Below, piece by piece: positions 25,465 to 37,503 of a stretch of DNA of 64,000 nucleotides (position 1 is the first letter of the stretch; each line of letters starts with the position of its first letter). The stretch is from Alligator mississippiensis. Lineage: Eukaryota; Chordata; Crocodylia; Alligatoridae. The stretch is taken from positions 263,634,954 to 263,698,953 of the forward strand of contig NC_081825.1 of NCBI RefSeq assembly GCF_030867095.1. Reading direction: 5' to 3'. A program made the position numbers and the translations under genes. Below the pieces are notes generated by a model. That model did no database searches and had not been told where the DNA came from. It saw only the letters and a program-made list of their open reading frames with translations.

Positions 25465-25580
25465 TAGATTTTTCAAAGATATACAGACAGCTTCAACTGC
25501 AGTTAGGTGCCTAGTGGGTTTTTGAAAGGGACTTAAGCAGGCTAGATCATAAATTCCCATTACCTTTGAAAATACGAGTC
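25465..25580. mobile_element. Palindromic MITE-like relic (taggtgcct type)
   Basis: Left end agatttttcaaagatat; reverse complement of the right end gtattttcaaaggtaat. The interior holds ttaggtgcctagtggg, the phrase of a common reptilian palindromic repeat. A weaker relative lies near 16302-16375. Confidence 0.5.
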
Positions 25581-25589
25581 TTTATACTT

Positions 25590-26560
25590 AAACCTACCTT
25601 ACTTTTAAACTTCACCTAGAGGTTGACAATAGCCAATGCAGGTCACAGAGCACAGGGTAATAGGCTCTTAGTATGAGGCACTACTTACTCAGCTGGAAGG
25701 TATATGCAACAATTTCCAGCTGGTTTAGTGGTATACTCCCAAGCACTTTCCAATGATCCCACTACAGGAAAAATAGATTTTTTCCATAACAATAGGAACA
25801 ATAGGTTATTTAAGAACAATAAATAGGAAAGCATTTCCCCTCTTCCCTAATTCATTAGACTTCTGACTGTAATTTCTTATCTCTCCCCTCAAACTGATAT
25901 CCAAGAATAAAAAAAGTTATGGGTCCAGACTATGAGACTGCAGTGAGGGAGGGAGGTTGTAGCAGACTGACTGTGAATATGACCTCTTCCACCCATGAGC
26001 AGCATGACCTTTGCTACCACATAAAATAGTACGCATTAGTGGTAGGGGACCCAGGGTGTCTGTTCCCTACCACAAGGGGATCCATAACAAACAAACTGTG
26101 CTGATTGAGGAGGTGTCCATGTGCCATGGCAAACCTCAGAGAATACCCTGTAAAGAATGAGCCTGGCTGAGGCAGCGTAGTGCTTTATTAAATGGCTGTA
26201 CAGCAAGTCCACACTCAGTTGTGAGGTTCACAGCCATAGATGCTAGGGGTTGCTGTGGAGACAGCTGGTCCCTGAAGAGAGGAGGTGAGTACCACATTTT
26301 GTCCTTCCATGACATCCTTTCTCCAGCTGCCATTGATGGGCTTATTCTTTCTTATGTGGTGGATGAGTCAGTCTGAACTAAAGGCTGAAGACAGGTTTTT
26401 AAGAGATGGATCTTGAAGAACACACTAAGGCTACAAATCAACAGGAGACTGGCAGCCAGACTCTTTTGTTCTATTTCTATCCCTCAGTGGAGGAATGCTA
26501 CTGTCCTGCCCCTCAATGGGGCAATGAGGCTACATTCAATCATGTTTGTGAAGCACTTTG
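25590..26560. other. Unannotated tract
   Basis: No gene or repeat recognised before the 3' end of the CR1 copy. Confidence 0.35.
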
Positions 26561-26653
26561 AGCTCCTCATAGATTCATAGATGTTAGGGTCGGAAGGGAC
26601 CTCAATAGGTCATCGAGTCCGACCCCCTGCATAGGCAGGAAAGAGTGCTGGGT

Positions 26654-27754
26654 CTAGATGACCCCAGCTAGATGCATATCCAACCTCCTCTTGAAGACCC
26701 CCAGGGTAGGGGAGAGCACCACCTCCCTTGGGAGCCTGTTCCAGACCTTGGCCACTCTAACTGTGAAGAAGTTCTTCCTAATGTCCAGTCTAAATCTGCT
26801 CTCTGCTAGCTTGTGGCCATTATTTCTTGTAACCCCTGGGGGCGCCTTGGTGAATAAAAACTCACCAATTCCCTTCTGTGCCCCCGTGATGAACTTATAG
26901 GCAGCCACAAGGTCGCCTCTCAACCTTCTCTTGCGGAGGCTGAAAAGGTCCAGGTTCTCTAGTCTCTCCTCGTAGGGCTTGGTCTGCAGGCCCTTAACGA
27001 TACGAGTGGCCCTTCTCTGGACCCTCTCCAGGTTATCCGCATCCCTCTTGAAGTGCGGTGCCCAGAATTGCATGCAGTACTCCAAATGCGGTCTGACCAG
27101 TGCCCGATAGAGAGGAAGTATCACGTCTTTGGATCTATTCGTCATGCATCTGCTGATGCATGATGAAGTGCCATTAGCTTTTCTGATGGCTTCGTCACAC
27201 TGCTGAGTCATGTTCATCTTGGAGTCCACTAGGACTCCAAGATCCCTTTCCACTTCTGCGCCACTCAGCAGGGCATTCCCTAGGCTGTAGGTGTGCTGGA
27301 CATTTTTCCTCCCTAGGTGCAGCACTTTGCACTTCTCCTTGTTGAACTGCATTCTGTTGTTTTCTGACCCCTTGTCCAACTTGTCCAGGTCTGCTTGCAG
27401 CTGTTCCCTGCCCTCTGGCGTGTCCACTTCTCCCCACAGCTTTGTGTCATCCGCAAACTTGGACAGAGTACACTTCACTCCCTCGTCCAAGTCGCTGATG
27501 AAGACATTAAAGAGTATCAGTCTAAGGACCGAGCCCTGTGGGACCCCACTGCCCACACCCTTCCAGGTCAAAACCAACCCATCCACTACGACTCTCTGGG
27601 TGCGACCCTCTAGCCTATTTGCCACCCACTGGACTGTGTAGTCGTCCAAGTCACAGCCTCTTAACTTGTTCACAAGTATGGGGTGGGATACTGTATCGAA
27701 GGCCTTCCTGAAGTCTAAATATACGACATCCCCCCTACTCCTGTGTCCAGTCAT
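26654..27754 (-). pseudogene. CR1 ORF2 reverse transcriptase, palm and C-terminal part
   Basis: An open frame of 366 residues with the non-LTR reverse-transcriptase palm: YLDFRKAFD (residues 12-20, first catalytic Asp), GVPQGSVL (70-77), and the FADD box at 100-103 with the catalytic Asp pair, then TKLWG. The CR1 C-terminal region follows, with RALVRPHLEYC and ending NRLPREVV...RRLDMHLAGV. It copies element RNA into DNA during retrotransposition. It joins the upstream fingers ORF with a one-frame shift at the overlap (27751-27754), which looks like a single-base loss around the VTK/MTG junction. The endonuclease is missing, so the copy is dead. Confidence 0.92.
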
Positions 27755-28143
27755 TTCGTAACCTGGTCATAAAAAGAGACTAGATTAGTCAGGCATGATC
27801 TGCCTGCTATGAACCCGTGCTGGTTTCCCCTCAGCATAATTTGTCCTACCGGGCTCTCGCAAATGTGAGCCTTGATAATTTTTTCAAAGACTTTACCAAG
27901 GATGGAGGTGAGACTGACTGGCCTATAGTTGCCCGGGTCCTCCTTCCTCCCCTTCTTGAAAATGGGGACCACATTGGCCCTTTTCCAGTCCTCTGGGACT
28001 TGGCCCATGCACCACGAGCGTTCGAATATTCCCGTCAGTGGCTGTGCAATGACGTTGGCCAGTGCCTTCAGTACCCTCAGATGGAGCTCGTTCGGGCCTG
28101 CCGACTTAAAGGCATCCAGTTCCTCCAAGTGACTCTGCACCAT
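27751..28143 (-). pseudogene. CR1 ORF2 reverse transcriptase, fingers part
   Basis: 130 residues covering the N-terminal RT blocks: SAGPNELHLRVLKAL, PEDWKRANVVPIFKKG and NYRPVSLTSILGKVFEK (template-binding fingers), then RGNQHGFIAGRSCLTNLVSFYDQV. It lies directly upstream of the palm part and overlaps it by 4 bp in another frame, so it is the same gene broken by a frameshift. Further 5' the frame is lost again before 28215, where the preceding CR1 segment ends in a stop. Confidence 0.92.
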
Positions 28144-28394
28144 CTTAGGGTCTACGCGTGGTAGTCTGGCGCCTCGCTGCTGCCTCTCTACAATCCCAGT
28201 GAGAGACTTGTCTTACCCATCTCTTAGGAATACTGAGGCAAAGAAGTCATTGAGGAGTTCAGCCTTGTCCCCCCTGTCCGTCACCAATTGCTTCTGCCCA
28301 TTTAGTAGGGGTCCTATTCCTCCCTGTGCCTTCCTTTTACTCCCTATATATCTAACAAACAATTTCTTGTTATCCTCAGAGGATCATGTCTTGT

Positions 28395-29690
28395 AAAGGG
28401 ATGCACTGGCTATGTGCTCTGACTGACTCTTCCTTAGCGAGAGGCTTTCCTTTAACACATGCTAGACCAACATTCTTAAACCCAGGGCCTTTCAGCTTTC
28501 ATATTTTTCATATTCCTTCTCTTTTGTATCCCCAAAAGTAGTTCCCCCTCCCAGTCTTGCATGCAATCTTCTCCTCTTTCTTGAATGGAGCTGATTTTGT
28601 GACTTCATATTTGTTTCTAGGAAGTACAGTGTGATGTCATCAGCACCAGCTCGTGACTACTCAAGGATTCAGCATGAGGAGAAAGAAGGTAGCATTCAAG
28701 TAGAGAAGACTGTAGGCAGAATATTTTTTTTCTTCTATAAACCAGAACACGGCCCTATTTGAATCCTAGGAAATGGAGGATTGACTCTTTGGTCAGGCTT
28801 CCACAAAGGTACAGGGTGGCATAATGAAGCAGGGCTGAGGACTGAAGGCCCAAATGAACATGTAGAGGAGAGCCTATGATAAAGTTCTGAAGGCAGAAGA
28901 TCTCTGCAGAAGTAGAGTGCCTTCCATGGAAGAACTGAAGCTAATCTCTCTCTCTCTCTCTCTTATTCTGTTTAATTTTTTTTAATTGGCTTGTCCTGAT
29001 AGACCTTAGGAAACAAACACTGGGAAAGGAAAATTTTGACTAAAAGGTTGATCTATTATAACTGGCCTTATGTCCTAGGTTATAGTTGTAGAAGTGGTAG
29101 CTGCTGTTGTATCTTTCTTTTCAGGCTGAAGTTCAGTTGTATTATGCCATGCTATTTGCTATTTTAAAAGTCTCCAGCTGCTTCTTCCATGCCTAAGTGA
29201 CATCACTGTCTTTGCTGTGTCACATCCCAGCTGGTTCCTGAAGCAATAATTATGATGTCATACACATAGGGCGGTATCATCGGGCAAGGAACGGTCTTCA
29301 GGAACAGGAACATCTCCAAGTGGCAAGGGAACCTATTTCTAGACAAACATCTTTGCTAATAAAGAGTTGGGGCTAGAGTTAAATGAAGTGTGTGGGATGA
29401 AAATTCACTTGTGTGCATAGGCAAAATTTTAGTGAATTTTCCAATAGATATCAGTGGCTTTGTAAGGGCAGTCCCATTTGATTGATTGGGTGCAGTGGAG
29501 TCTCAGGGGAATGAGTTTTGGAGGAAAACAAAGTGAACGAGTGTTGAGGTAAGAACAACATACCTTTAATAGGGGAGAAGCTATCCCCAGGAGGGTCTTG
29601 TCCTCAGTGAAGGTCTGTTTAAGTTATGACAGCTTCTCTGGGGATTTAATCTAACTTAGAAGTGGTAACTCAAAGCAGAACCAAAATGTA
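28395..29690. other. Unannotated tract with CT microsatellite
   Basis: Nothing recognised except a CT run at 28945-28963. Confidence 0.35.
28945..28963. repeat. (CT)n microsatellite
   Basis: Perfect CT dinucleotide run of about 19 bp. Confidence 0.9.
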
Positions 29691-29697
29691 ACATACT

Positions 29698-29855
29698 CAG
29701 TGTTGCCAACTCTCATGGTTTTTGGCGTTATTCTTAAAGTCTGTGCTTCAGGAATATGAAAAACTATCCATCCATCCATCCATCCATCCATCCATCCATC
29801 CATCCATCCATCCATCTATCCATCCATCCAAAAACCATGAGAGTTGGCAATACAG
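29698..29855. repeat. Hairpin element with ATCC microsatellite in its loop
   Basis: Perfect 23-bp inverted repeat: ttgccaactctcatggttttt plus gg at 29703-29725 and its reverse complement at 29828-29850. With mismatches the arms extend to 29698 and 29855 (cagtgttgcc / ctgtattgcc). Flanking 6-mers catact (29692-29697) and cctact (29856-29861) match in 5 of 6 positions. The loop is filled by the ATCC run. Probably a MITE whose loop has been expanded. Confidence 0.7.
29765..29829. repeat. (ATCC)n microsatellite
   Basis: About 16 units of the tetranucleotide with one single-base interruption (atct) near 29814-29818. Confidence 0.95.
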
Positions 29856-29898
29856 CCTACTGGAACAAGGGGATATAAAATGAAACTGTTGGGTAGTA

Positions 29899-30110
29899 GG
29901 TCTTAAACAAACAAGAGGTTTTATTTCACACAGTGTTTAACTTGTGGAACTTGTTGCCACTTGATGTTGTGGAAACTGATAGTTTAACTCAGTTCAAAAA
30001 GGAGTTGGATAAATTGTTGGAGGAAAGGTCCACCAGTAGTTACTGAACATGGTGCAGCCTCCACTTGCCATTGTGAAACAAGACCATCTAGTCTAGTGTA
30101 CTATGGTATG
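29899..30110 (+). mobile_element. CR1/L3-like LINE 3' fragment
   Basis: Carries cacacagtgtttaacttgtgg, then ccacttgatgttgtgg and caaaaaggagttggataaatt, the recognisable 3' region of the L3/CR1-like group. Old and without coding capacity. The group is distinct from the CR1 copies at 1 and 26568. Confidence 0.65.
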
Positions 30111-30119
30111 AGTCAGTAA

Positions 30120-33100
30120 ATGGAAGTTCTTATGCAACCATCTTCTGTTGTGCCTTCTCTTCTTGTTGAATCTTTCAGTAGAGTCATGATTTGGTGCTGA
30201 TGACATCATAGTGTATTTTCCTGGAAACAAATACAATACCACAAAGCCAAAAGGTCCAGTGAATACGAGATGGTTGATAAGGCTGGCAAAGGAATTTTTT
30301 TGGGGGGGCACTAAAGAAAAGAAACATGCAAAATGTGAAAGATGGAAGGGTCTGTGCATTAATTCCCTGGATTTTATCATTCTTTGCTGTTTTGCCTTCA
30401 TCTGAGACTGTTCACTTGCTGGACTGTACAAACAAAGCAGGCTGATCTTGGTTTGTTTTGGGATGGGATATGAAGGGGAGCCCTTTAGAAGTGATTGAAG
30501 TGAGGGGTGTCTTCCCTCTGCACCAGGACTGAGGCAAGGCCCCTGTATGGCTGTAGGTGGTACTAGGCTGCTGGGAGCCGCAGGGGCAATTCACTGGGGA
30601 TTGTTTATTCTTCTGAGTAGGTGCTAGAGGGCACTGTATGTCTGAAGTTGAGATGAGACATTGACTTCAACATGGCAGTAGACAGCACTAGATTATTTTG
30701 TCAGTCTTCAAATGCAGTTATTCTTTAAATTGCAAATTGTGAAATTTTACAGCTGTTCTTTCCTTCTTCCCCTGTGCACTTTCATATACACATCTACGCA
30801 CATGTAACCTACATGTTACTATCACCCTTACACATGCATGTAAACACACATACAATATATCCCCACACAGGTTGACTGACCTACATTCTTAGATGCTGTT
30901 CCATAGGGATTCTGTTACCAATATTTCCACACAAACCTTATTCATCCACATACACTGATTCTCTTACCTGAGATTTCTCACATGCATGTGCTTATACTTA
31001 CGCATTCACTAATACTCACACATGCTCAAGTACACACAACAGCTTTATAGACATAATCTTACACTTTTGCAGTCATATGTGCATGATACTCTTTCTGTCT
31101 CCTACATACTACACTAAACAAAATGTTGCATTATAATATTGCATTATATACACCATGTGAGGTTTCTTTGTAGCTATTAAACAAATGCAATTGATCATGC
31201 TAGGAGGAGGTGGAAATGGATTGCAAATCAGGAGTAAAGAGATACATCCTGTGAATCAGCCAGAATAATTTCTCAGTTTGGACCTCCTGCTGGAGTGAAA
31301 AATGGCGTTTACAGGAGAAAGGTTTAGAACTAATCCCTTGAAATGATGGTAAAGTGAATTCTTTCCAAGCATTGCCATGATTACCTTTTCCCAGTCTCTG
31401 TTATTCCTTATTATTGTAATGAGTTCTGCTCTCTGAAGTAGGATAGGTCACCATCCAGATAAAATCAGTTTTGTCTGGCACTACTGAGATGATCTGATCA
31501 CAGTTTGGACTGCGGCTTCTAAATTCACCTTGGGTATTAACTTCTGGGCAAAAGATATTAAAAGTGCTAACCTGGCAAAAAAAAAAAGAGAGAGAGAGAT
31601 AAATTACCCTATTGCCCTTGCTATACAGTTTTCTTTGCCATGGCCTCATCTCTATTAAACCCAACTGTAATAACCTACCATATAGGCACTTGACTTCAGT
31701 GACAGTGTTGTATCAAACCTTCAGTGAATGCCATTCAGAGAATCTAAGTGAAAAGGCCCTGGAGAACTCACTGTTACTAGACAATCCCGCATTGTGATTG
31801 TAGCAGGGGATAAGACCAGGTGGGACAAAGTAGATCCTCACTGTTCCTTGTCTGACATGCTTTTAGTGGATTTTAAATTCTTTCTGAGAGTTGATTTAAT
31901 GGTGATAAATAGGGGCCAAAGAGCATCGCTGGAGAATGATGCCCTCTGTCCCCTGGCACATGTGTGGCTTTCTATTTTCCCCTGAAACAATGCTTCAATG
32001 AATGCAGCTCCTTTCTGCTAGTGTGGAGCCACCATGGGGATGGCTGTCTCTCTCCAAGGATCAGACAACCCTTGCTAACAAGGAAGAAATCCTTGTGGTA
32101 CAGTTATAGAGCTTTTATTACCAAAAAGCATTGCCTCAGGTCACCTAAGAACCATCAAGGCATTCACCACCCATGCGTTTTGGACCATCACCAGTGCTCC
32201 TTTGCAGAAAGGCCCTGCATTGCATTCCCTAAACTTCTGATTTAGTCATGAGCTTTGTCCTGAGGCCATACTGGAAGCCATTTCATGGCCTTTGGGTTCT
32301 CAAGTCCTGGGTATTGGGTGTGAGCCCCCTCTCCAGCATCTCCCACATAGCTATAACTGGCTAGAATTGCTTATGTCTCTAGTAACGCTGCAGGGTCTGT
32401 TCAGGGCTCCCCCTGAAGTGAGCCCTAGGCACAGAGGGCTGCTTTGGTGCTGTCACAGAGGGAAGGAACTCTGTCTCCCTTCCTCTCCTCTTGCTGCTTC
32501 GCAAGAAGCTGCCAGATGCATGGGGAGGGTAGCAGGTGGTGCTGCTAAGGGCACCAGAGCCTGGATGGAAAGCTGCAGCAGACCCTGCTCTTCTTAGCAG
32601 GCCCCAGCCTGCCACAGGTGCTCCTTCCCTGTCCCAATACTCTGGGCTCCCTCCCACCTCCAGTTCTCTTGTTCTACAGGCGCTGAACTCCCCCTACGGC
32701 TTCTCTTGCATGACAGCCCCTGCATCCCCGTGCCTACACTTTGGTGGGGAGGAGCTGGTGACTACTTTCCCCTCTGATGCCTCAGTTGGAGCTGCATTGC
32801 CCTGGGCAGCTGTGCTAGCCCACCCTTCCAGCTCTTGAGTGACCTGAAAGAGGTGCCTGCGTCCTTTTTCCCAGTGTCCCAGAGCCAGCCTAGCCTAGAA
32901 CTGAATGGAGACAGACGTCACAGAGAGCAATCATCCCAGAGCCCATTCCTAGCATGTTGGTCCAATCAGCTCCATAAAATCCTTCTTTGCTGAAGCAGGC
33001 ATGGGGCTAAAGTAATAATGCCTTCAAATGTTCCTACAGGTGTGCGTTCTGAGAACCAGACCTGTGAAAGGCTGTGTGTACATGTACTACGTGTCTATGT

Positions 33101-35245
33101 GTACACACTTACACATGTATACAGCATCTGCAGTAATGTTTGGTTGACACTGCCTGTGCTCTACATTTCTCTCTGCTTTATTTTTTTTCCTCAGTGCCCA
33201 TCTCAGAGCATCTCTCTATCCTAGGCCCCAGTTTATGTTTTCAGGTCCCAAGTTCTGTCTTTGTATCTCCAAATAAATGTCAGTATCGCAAGCTGTGACT
33301 GTGGGCCCTGCAGTGTGTTCCACACTCTTAAACAGAGGCAACCCTCAAGGTGCATACAAGGTACACACATTTCTCAAATAGAGCTCACATCCTCTTTGCT
33401 GTTCCCTTGCTTTCCTGGACGCTCTTTATATCCTAATCTTTTTCCATCCCTAGATATGCGCTTGTAGTCTAAATTATGCAAATGTTTGTGGTTCCAGGCC
33501 GGGTCCCTGCTTTTGAGGTTGTGGGTTAACGACTCAAGATGACAGATGTGTTTATGTGCCAAATAAGTGTCTAACAAGTCACAGGTGACATGTTATTCCC
33601 AGGAAGCAGAAGTTCTAGCAATTTACTCCAACAGGAGTTGCCAATCTTTATACTTTGCTAGAATTAGACTAGAATGGTATGTCCAGAGAAAGAATTAAAT
33701 TGAAAGTACTGTAAAGGAAACTAGTATAGCAAGAAGGCTGGAAAAGACTGAAAGATAATTCAGCTGTCCAAGTTTACTTCTTTTTTTCTGCTTGATTTGC
33801 AGGCTTTGCCACTTGGCATTTGAACACCCTCTGCTGGTCGAAGGGGAGAATGCGAGAGTTGTCCCAAGATGGAAGGACTCATGCATAGGTGAGCAGGAGC
33901 ACCTGACACTGATGATCTGCAGAGTTCTTAAATAATTCCCTTGTGATGTTAGGAAAATGGATCTTGGGTTTCATTTAGAAAATGACTTTTCCTCATAAAG
34001 ACTCTTGAAAATGAACCTGATGCTCCAACAGATTATTTACTTGTTCCTAAGTCAAGCTACATGGTCCATCCAAGAAGAGAGATTTTTTTGAGGGAATCTT
34101 TGTAAAGGTCCATGGTTTGTGTTGGGAAGCACAACATGTTGAGGGGACAATGGAAGTCTCATAGGATTGAATGATCCTTTTGCATATCTGAGAAGTAAAA
34201 ATCAGTGGGGGATGGGGGTGGAGAGCTGGGATTGAAAAAGAAAGAATTAGTGAAACTGGTCAGAGAAATAAGCCCTTCCTGTTGAGTGTACCCTGTTCTG
34301 TATCTAAAAGATTTAAGGATCTTGAGATCTTTAGCAGCAGTAGGGACTTCAATTTTATTATTGATTTTACATGGAAAGCAGTCAGACACTGTGGTGATAG
34401 ACTGCAGTATAAGAACCTAAGACCTTTCCTACTGGCAATTTAAGTAAGACTTTGTCAACTGGAGGCCCTTATGTATTTGGACTTCCAATTGATAGTCACA
34501 TGAAATCATTGCATTGATAGACGAATCTGGGAAGTGCAGGATCACCAAAAGTACAAACTAGGACATATATCCTGAGCCCAATTTTAGTTGAATTTGTTAG
34601 GGGAGGCGAAGAACTGTGTTTTCCAGAGGGGAGAAAAAACCCCAGGGAGACCTGATACTACCTTGAACTATTATTCAGCTTTGCTGCATGGCTGTTGTAT
34701 ACCTCAGAAGCAGCTGCATTTCAGCAGTGGGCAAAGTGATCAATATGTAGTGTATAAAATAATAATTATTTTTATTTGAGTGCTGTAAGTAGGCTGGAAG
34801 TAAGCTCTGTGCTGTATGAAATGTAGAGAAAGACAAAAGCTTTGATTATTTTCTATGATCTGAAAGAAAAGGAAGGGCAGGTATCTTTTCAATCTACTCA
34901 TGGAGCAAATGCATTTCTACATGCTTGTCACTGTAGTATCTAGGCACGGTACACACAGATTTATTTGAAGGTGCCAGGTCTATAGATTCATTTTTTGACT
35001 TTGGAGTTTGCTTCTGCCCTGGTTCTTTTAGGAATGCATGAAACAACTGGAACATGTCCTTGAGTCTTTCTGATCACTTTGGGGAGAATGCATAGCATAT
35101 GGGGGAGACTGTTAATTGCCGTTTTATTTATTGTGTTAAGTGATAATGCTGATAGTAATGGTTAATAATATTTACTACTTACCCTCTGTGGGTGAAGTCT
35201 TGGCCCCAGTTTAGTCAATGTCAAAACCTTAACTCTTTTCTTGAC
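30120..35245. other. Mostly unannotated tract
   Basis: About 5 kb without a recognised gene. A degenerate CA/ACACAT-rich stretch lies at 30776-31075, an A-then-GA run at 31577-31599, and a GC-rich patch at about 32380-32850 that produces overlapping spurious open frames. A TGTG/CACA palindromic stretch lies at about 33072-33120. Confidence 0.35.
31577..31599. repeat. A-tract plus (GA)n microsatellite
   Basis: An A run of about 11 followed by about six GA units. Confidence 0.85.
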
Positions 35246-35249
35246 TTCA

Positions 35250-35420
35250 ACTCTTTTCTTCCATAGGTCTCAAAGCATTTTGTAGATATAAATCATGATA
35301 ACATACGTACACATGATCTCCTTTCAGAGACGGCAAAATGAAGGGACAGAAAGTTCGTAATAAGACTTCTACAAGGTTACAAGCCAAATCAGTGGTGCAC
35401 ACTAACAGATTTGCACAAGC
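35250..35420 (-). repeat. MIR/L2-like old repeat
   Basis: Antisense layout: ctcaaagcattttgtagat, then agagacggcaaaatgaaggga, then gttacaagccaaatcagtgg. These are decayed matches to the caaagcgctttaca, acagatggggaaactgagg and ggtcacacagcaagtcagtgg blocks of the common amniote SINE/L2 tail. Confidence 0.5.
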
Positions 35421-36641
35421 TATGAAACGGCACATAATTTTACCTGGAATATCAAATAAATTTCAGTCAAAAATAGTTAAAAACAAAGTCTTGCAAAAAT
35501 ATAAAAGGAATAGAAATGCTTCTGTAGGCGTTTATGAAAACTGTTATTGAAGATTATTTTTTTTCTGGGCCAGTCTTTTACCTTTTATGTATGTGATCAG
35601 CCCTTATTCACCTGACTGATTTTGTTGAATGTAATGAGCTCCATATGTATCTAAAACTTAAATGTGCTTCTGCAATGTTGGGATTGCAGATGTGGCTATC
35701 GTTTTAGATTAGTTCATGAGAGCTGGTAAGTGAGTGACTAGAAACTGAAAGTGAAACTGACCAGTGTAATTCTCTGCTCAGTGTAAAAGCCCTGAAGGAT
35801 AAAAAGTAAACAATCTGTTGAAAATTAATTGAAAATCTTTCAGTTCTCATAATCAGCACAGTGAGTGAGGTATAAATAAAACATAGGCAGATAGAAGGAT
35901 GTGCCATTAGTAATCATATACTTCTTTAGAGGGATATTGTGTGCCTTGACAGTACCTTTTCATAATTTTCCATGCAGTTCTGGAGATTCATGCTTCTGTG
36001 AGCTCATTCCTGTCAGGACTTGTGTGAGTTGCAGACAGAGAACCATCTGAACTCTGAATTGCCTGTCTTTGTCAGCCAGGGTTATCACCTTCACATTATT
36101 TAACTGAGGTGCTTTCTCTTTGTGTTGAATATATATTGAATCTGAATGTAAAATGAAGTGTATATGTTTGAGAGTGCCTGTATATGTGTGGGTCCTTTAT
36201 GGAAAAGTCCCCTAGAATTGAATACAAGTGATAATGTCTTTCTATAAATTTTCAGCCAAACTATAGAATCCTGCATCAAGGAAAGCTAGCATTTGGCTAG
36301 AAACAATTCTCTGTTGTTTTCTATAGGGAGGAAATAATTCTCTAGTGCAGTCTATAGGTTTGCAGAGCCATTTCAAGATACCCACTCTTTAATTTCTGTA
36401 GAGCCCTCTTAGTTTAATCGCCATTACATTCAACAGGACCTTCCCAGGGGGGGAGTGTGCGTGTTATCTTCCCGTTGCAGTTTCCCTAAGGCTCCTTTTC
36501 TGTGTGGGAAAGCTGGGCTTTCAAACACCTGCCTCTTAGTCATCCAGGGTATGAGGATGTCCCCAGATTACATCTTCTCAGCTGTTTGCAAAACAGCCCA
36601 GGGAGGAGGTGAAGCCCTGAGCCACACAGCCTGGCTGTCTC

Positions 36642-36647
36642 TTTAAA
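36642..36647 (+). promoter_or_regulatory. TTTAAA TATA-like box
   Basis: TTTAAA in a pyrimidine-rich setting, about 25-30 bp before the putative start of the candidate exon. Weak by itself; supported only by position. Confidence 0.3.
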
Positions 36648-36669
36648 TGCTGGGGTCTGTGTGCTGGAG

Positions 36670-36964
36670 AGGGAGGGATCGGCTTTGGAGTGCGTGAAAT
36701 TCCTGGGCTCCTCTGACAGTCTCAGGCAGAGAGCTCAGCTCTACACATCTCCTCTTGCATGCAACTCACTGAGAGGGAGAGGCAAGCCAAGCCTCCCCTC
36801 TCTGCCTGCTTCCCAAGCCATCAAGGACCCGTTATAGCATCTCCAGCACCCCCACCCACCCCCCCCACTCCCTCCCAGAGAGACACCCTGGATTCTTACA
36901 GCCCCAAAGAGGAAACAAACAAAAGAGTTGATTAAACAGCCAAAAGCTCTTCTCAACTGCAAAG
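36670..36964 (+). other. Candidate non-coding first exon (5' UTR) ending in a splice donor
   Basis: A stretch of about 295 bp with the texture of a vertebrate 5' UTR: purine/pyrimidine blocks, no long frame, several short upstream ATGs. It ends in AACTGCAAAG|GTAAGA, a near-consensus 5' splice site, with the exon/intron border at 36964/36965. The start is a guess based on the TTTAAA box. No coding sequence or matching acceptor exon was recognised, so the host gene is unnamed and the direction (plus) rests on the donor. Confidence 0.4.
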
Positions 36965-37429
36965 GTAAGACTTTGGGGGAAGGATGGATGGCAGGATTAA
37001 ACAGCCAAAATGAACAGCTGTTTCTGTGCATCCAGCGGAAAGACTTCCAGTGTGAAAGGCAGTGGGTGCTATAAGTTTTGACTTGAGAGATCCAAGAGTG
37101 CTCTTTTAAAAAAAAAATCTTGAACCACTTATGTCTTGGAGATTTATTATTATTTTTTGGTCCAGTCCTGTGAGTTTACCCCCCCCTCCCCGACTCCACA
37201 CCCTGTTTTCTTTCCCTCTCATTCCCATCTACAAAAAGTAAGACAGGTTTTTGGAAACTGTACACCTAGTTGGATTATCTGTTTTCAGGTGACAAGCACA
37301 AACTCCTCTCCTGAATGACTACTTCTATTTTTGCTCCCCCTCGCTCTTCTTATTTCAGTTAAGAAAAAAAATTGAAGAGGGTTTACTTTTTTTTTTTTTT
37401 AAAGCAGAGAATAGGAAATCCCTTTTTTG

Positions 37430-37503
37430 AGAGTAGAAAATGCTACCTTGAATTAAAACAGGGATTTGCTTAGGAATCAAACTATTTGACTACGGGCTAA
37501 AAG
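37430..37503 (+). other. Candidate alternative first-exon end with splice donor
   Basis: A non-repetitive stretch ending gggctaaaag|gtatga, a reasonable donor, border at 37503/37504. It could be an alternative 5' exon or part of one with an upstream limit I cannot see. No protein frame. Confidence 0.3.

Larger units (their letters stand above)
26568..28390 (-). mobile_element. CR1 LINE, 5'-truncated, best-preserved copy in the window
   Basis: Minus-strand LINE that covers the reverse-transcriptase half of ORF2 plus a short 3' UTR. The 3' end (low coordinate) has the CR1 tail motif catctatgaatctatg as read on the minus strand. The upstream part (28215-28390) still reads as CR1 (EDNKKLFVRYIG, DKAELLNDFFASVF), in another frame. 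About 1.8 kb is left of an element normally several kb long. The 5' edge near 28390 is approximate. Its short 3' UTR shows it belongs to a different CR1 subfamily from the copies at 1 and 62815. Confidence 0.95.

Noticed and set aside
26658-28164. Plus-strand frames opposite the CR1 ORF2
   Set aside because: Antisense shadows of the LINE coding strand.
29765-29829. ATCC array considered as a CRISPR-like or satellite array
   Set aside because: It is a plain tetranucleotide microsatellite without spacers.
32380-32850. GC-rich patch with an acceptor-like ttgttctacag considered as an exon
   Set aside because: No donor, no conserved frame; more like a compositional patch or an unknown repeat.
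35338-35550. Basic 70-codon frame (MKGQKVRNKTSTRLQ start), histone- or ribosomal-protein-like at first sight
   Set aside because: Its start lies in a MIR/L2-like antisense repeat; the basic composition follows from A-rich DNA.
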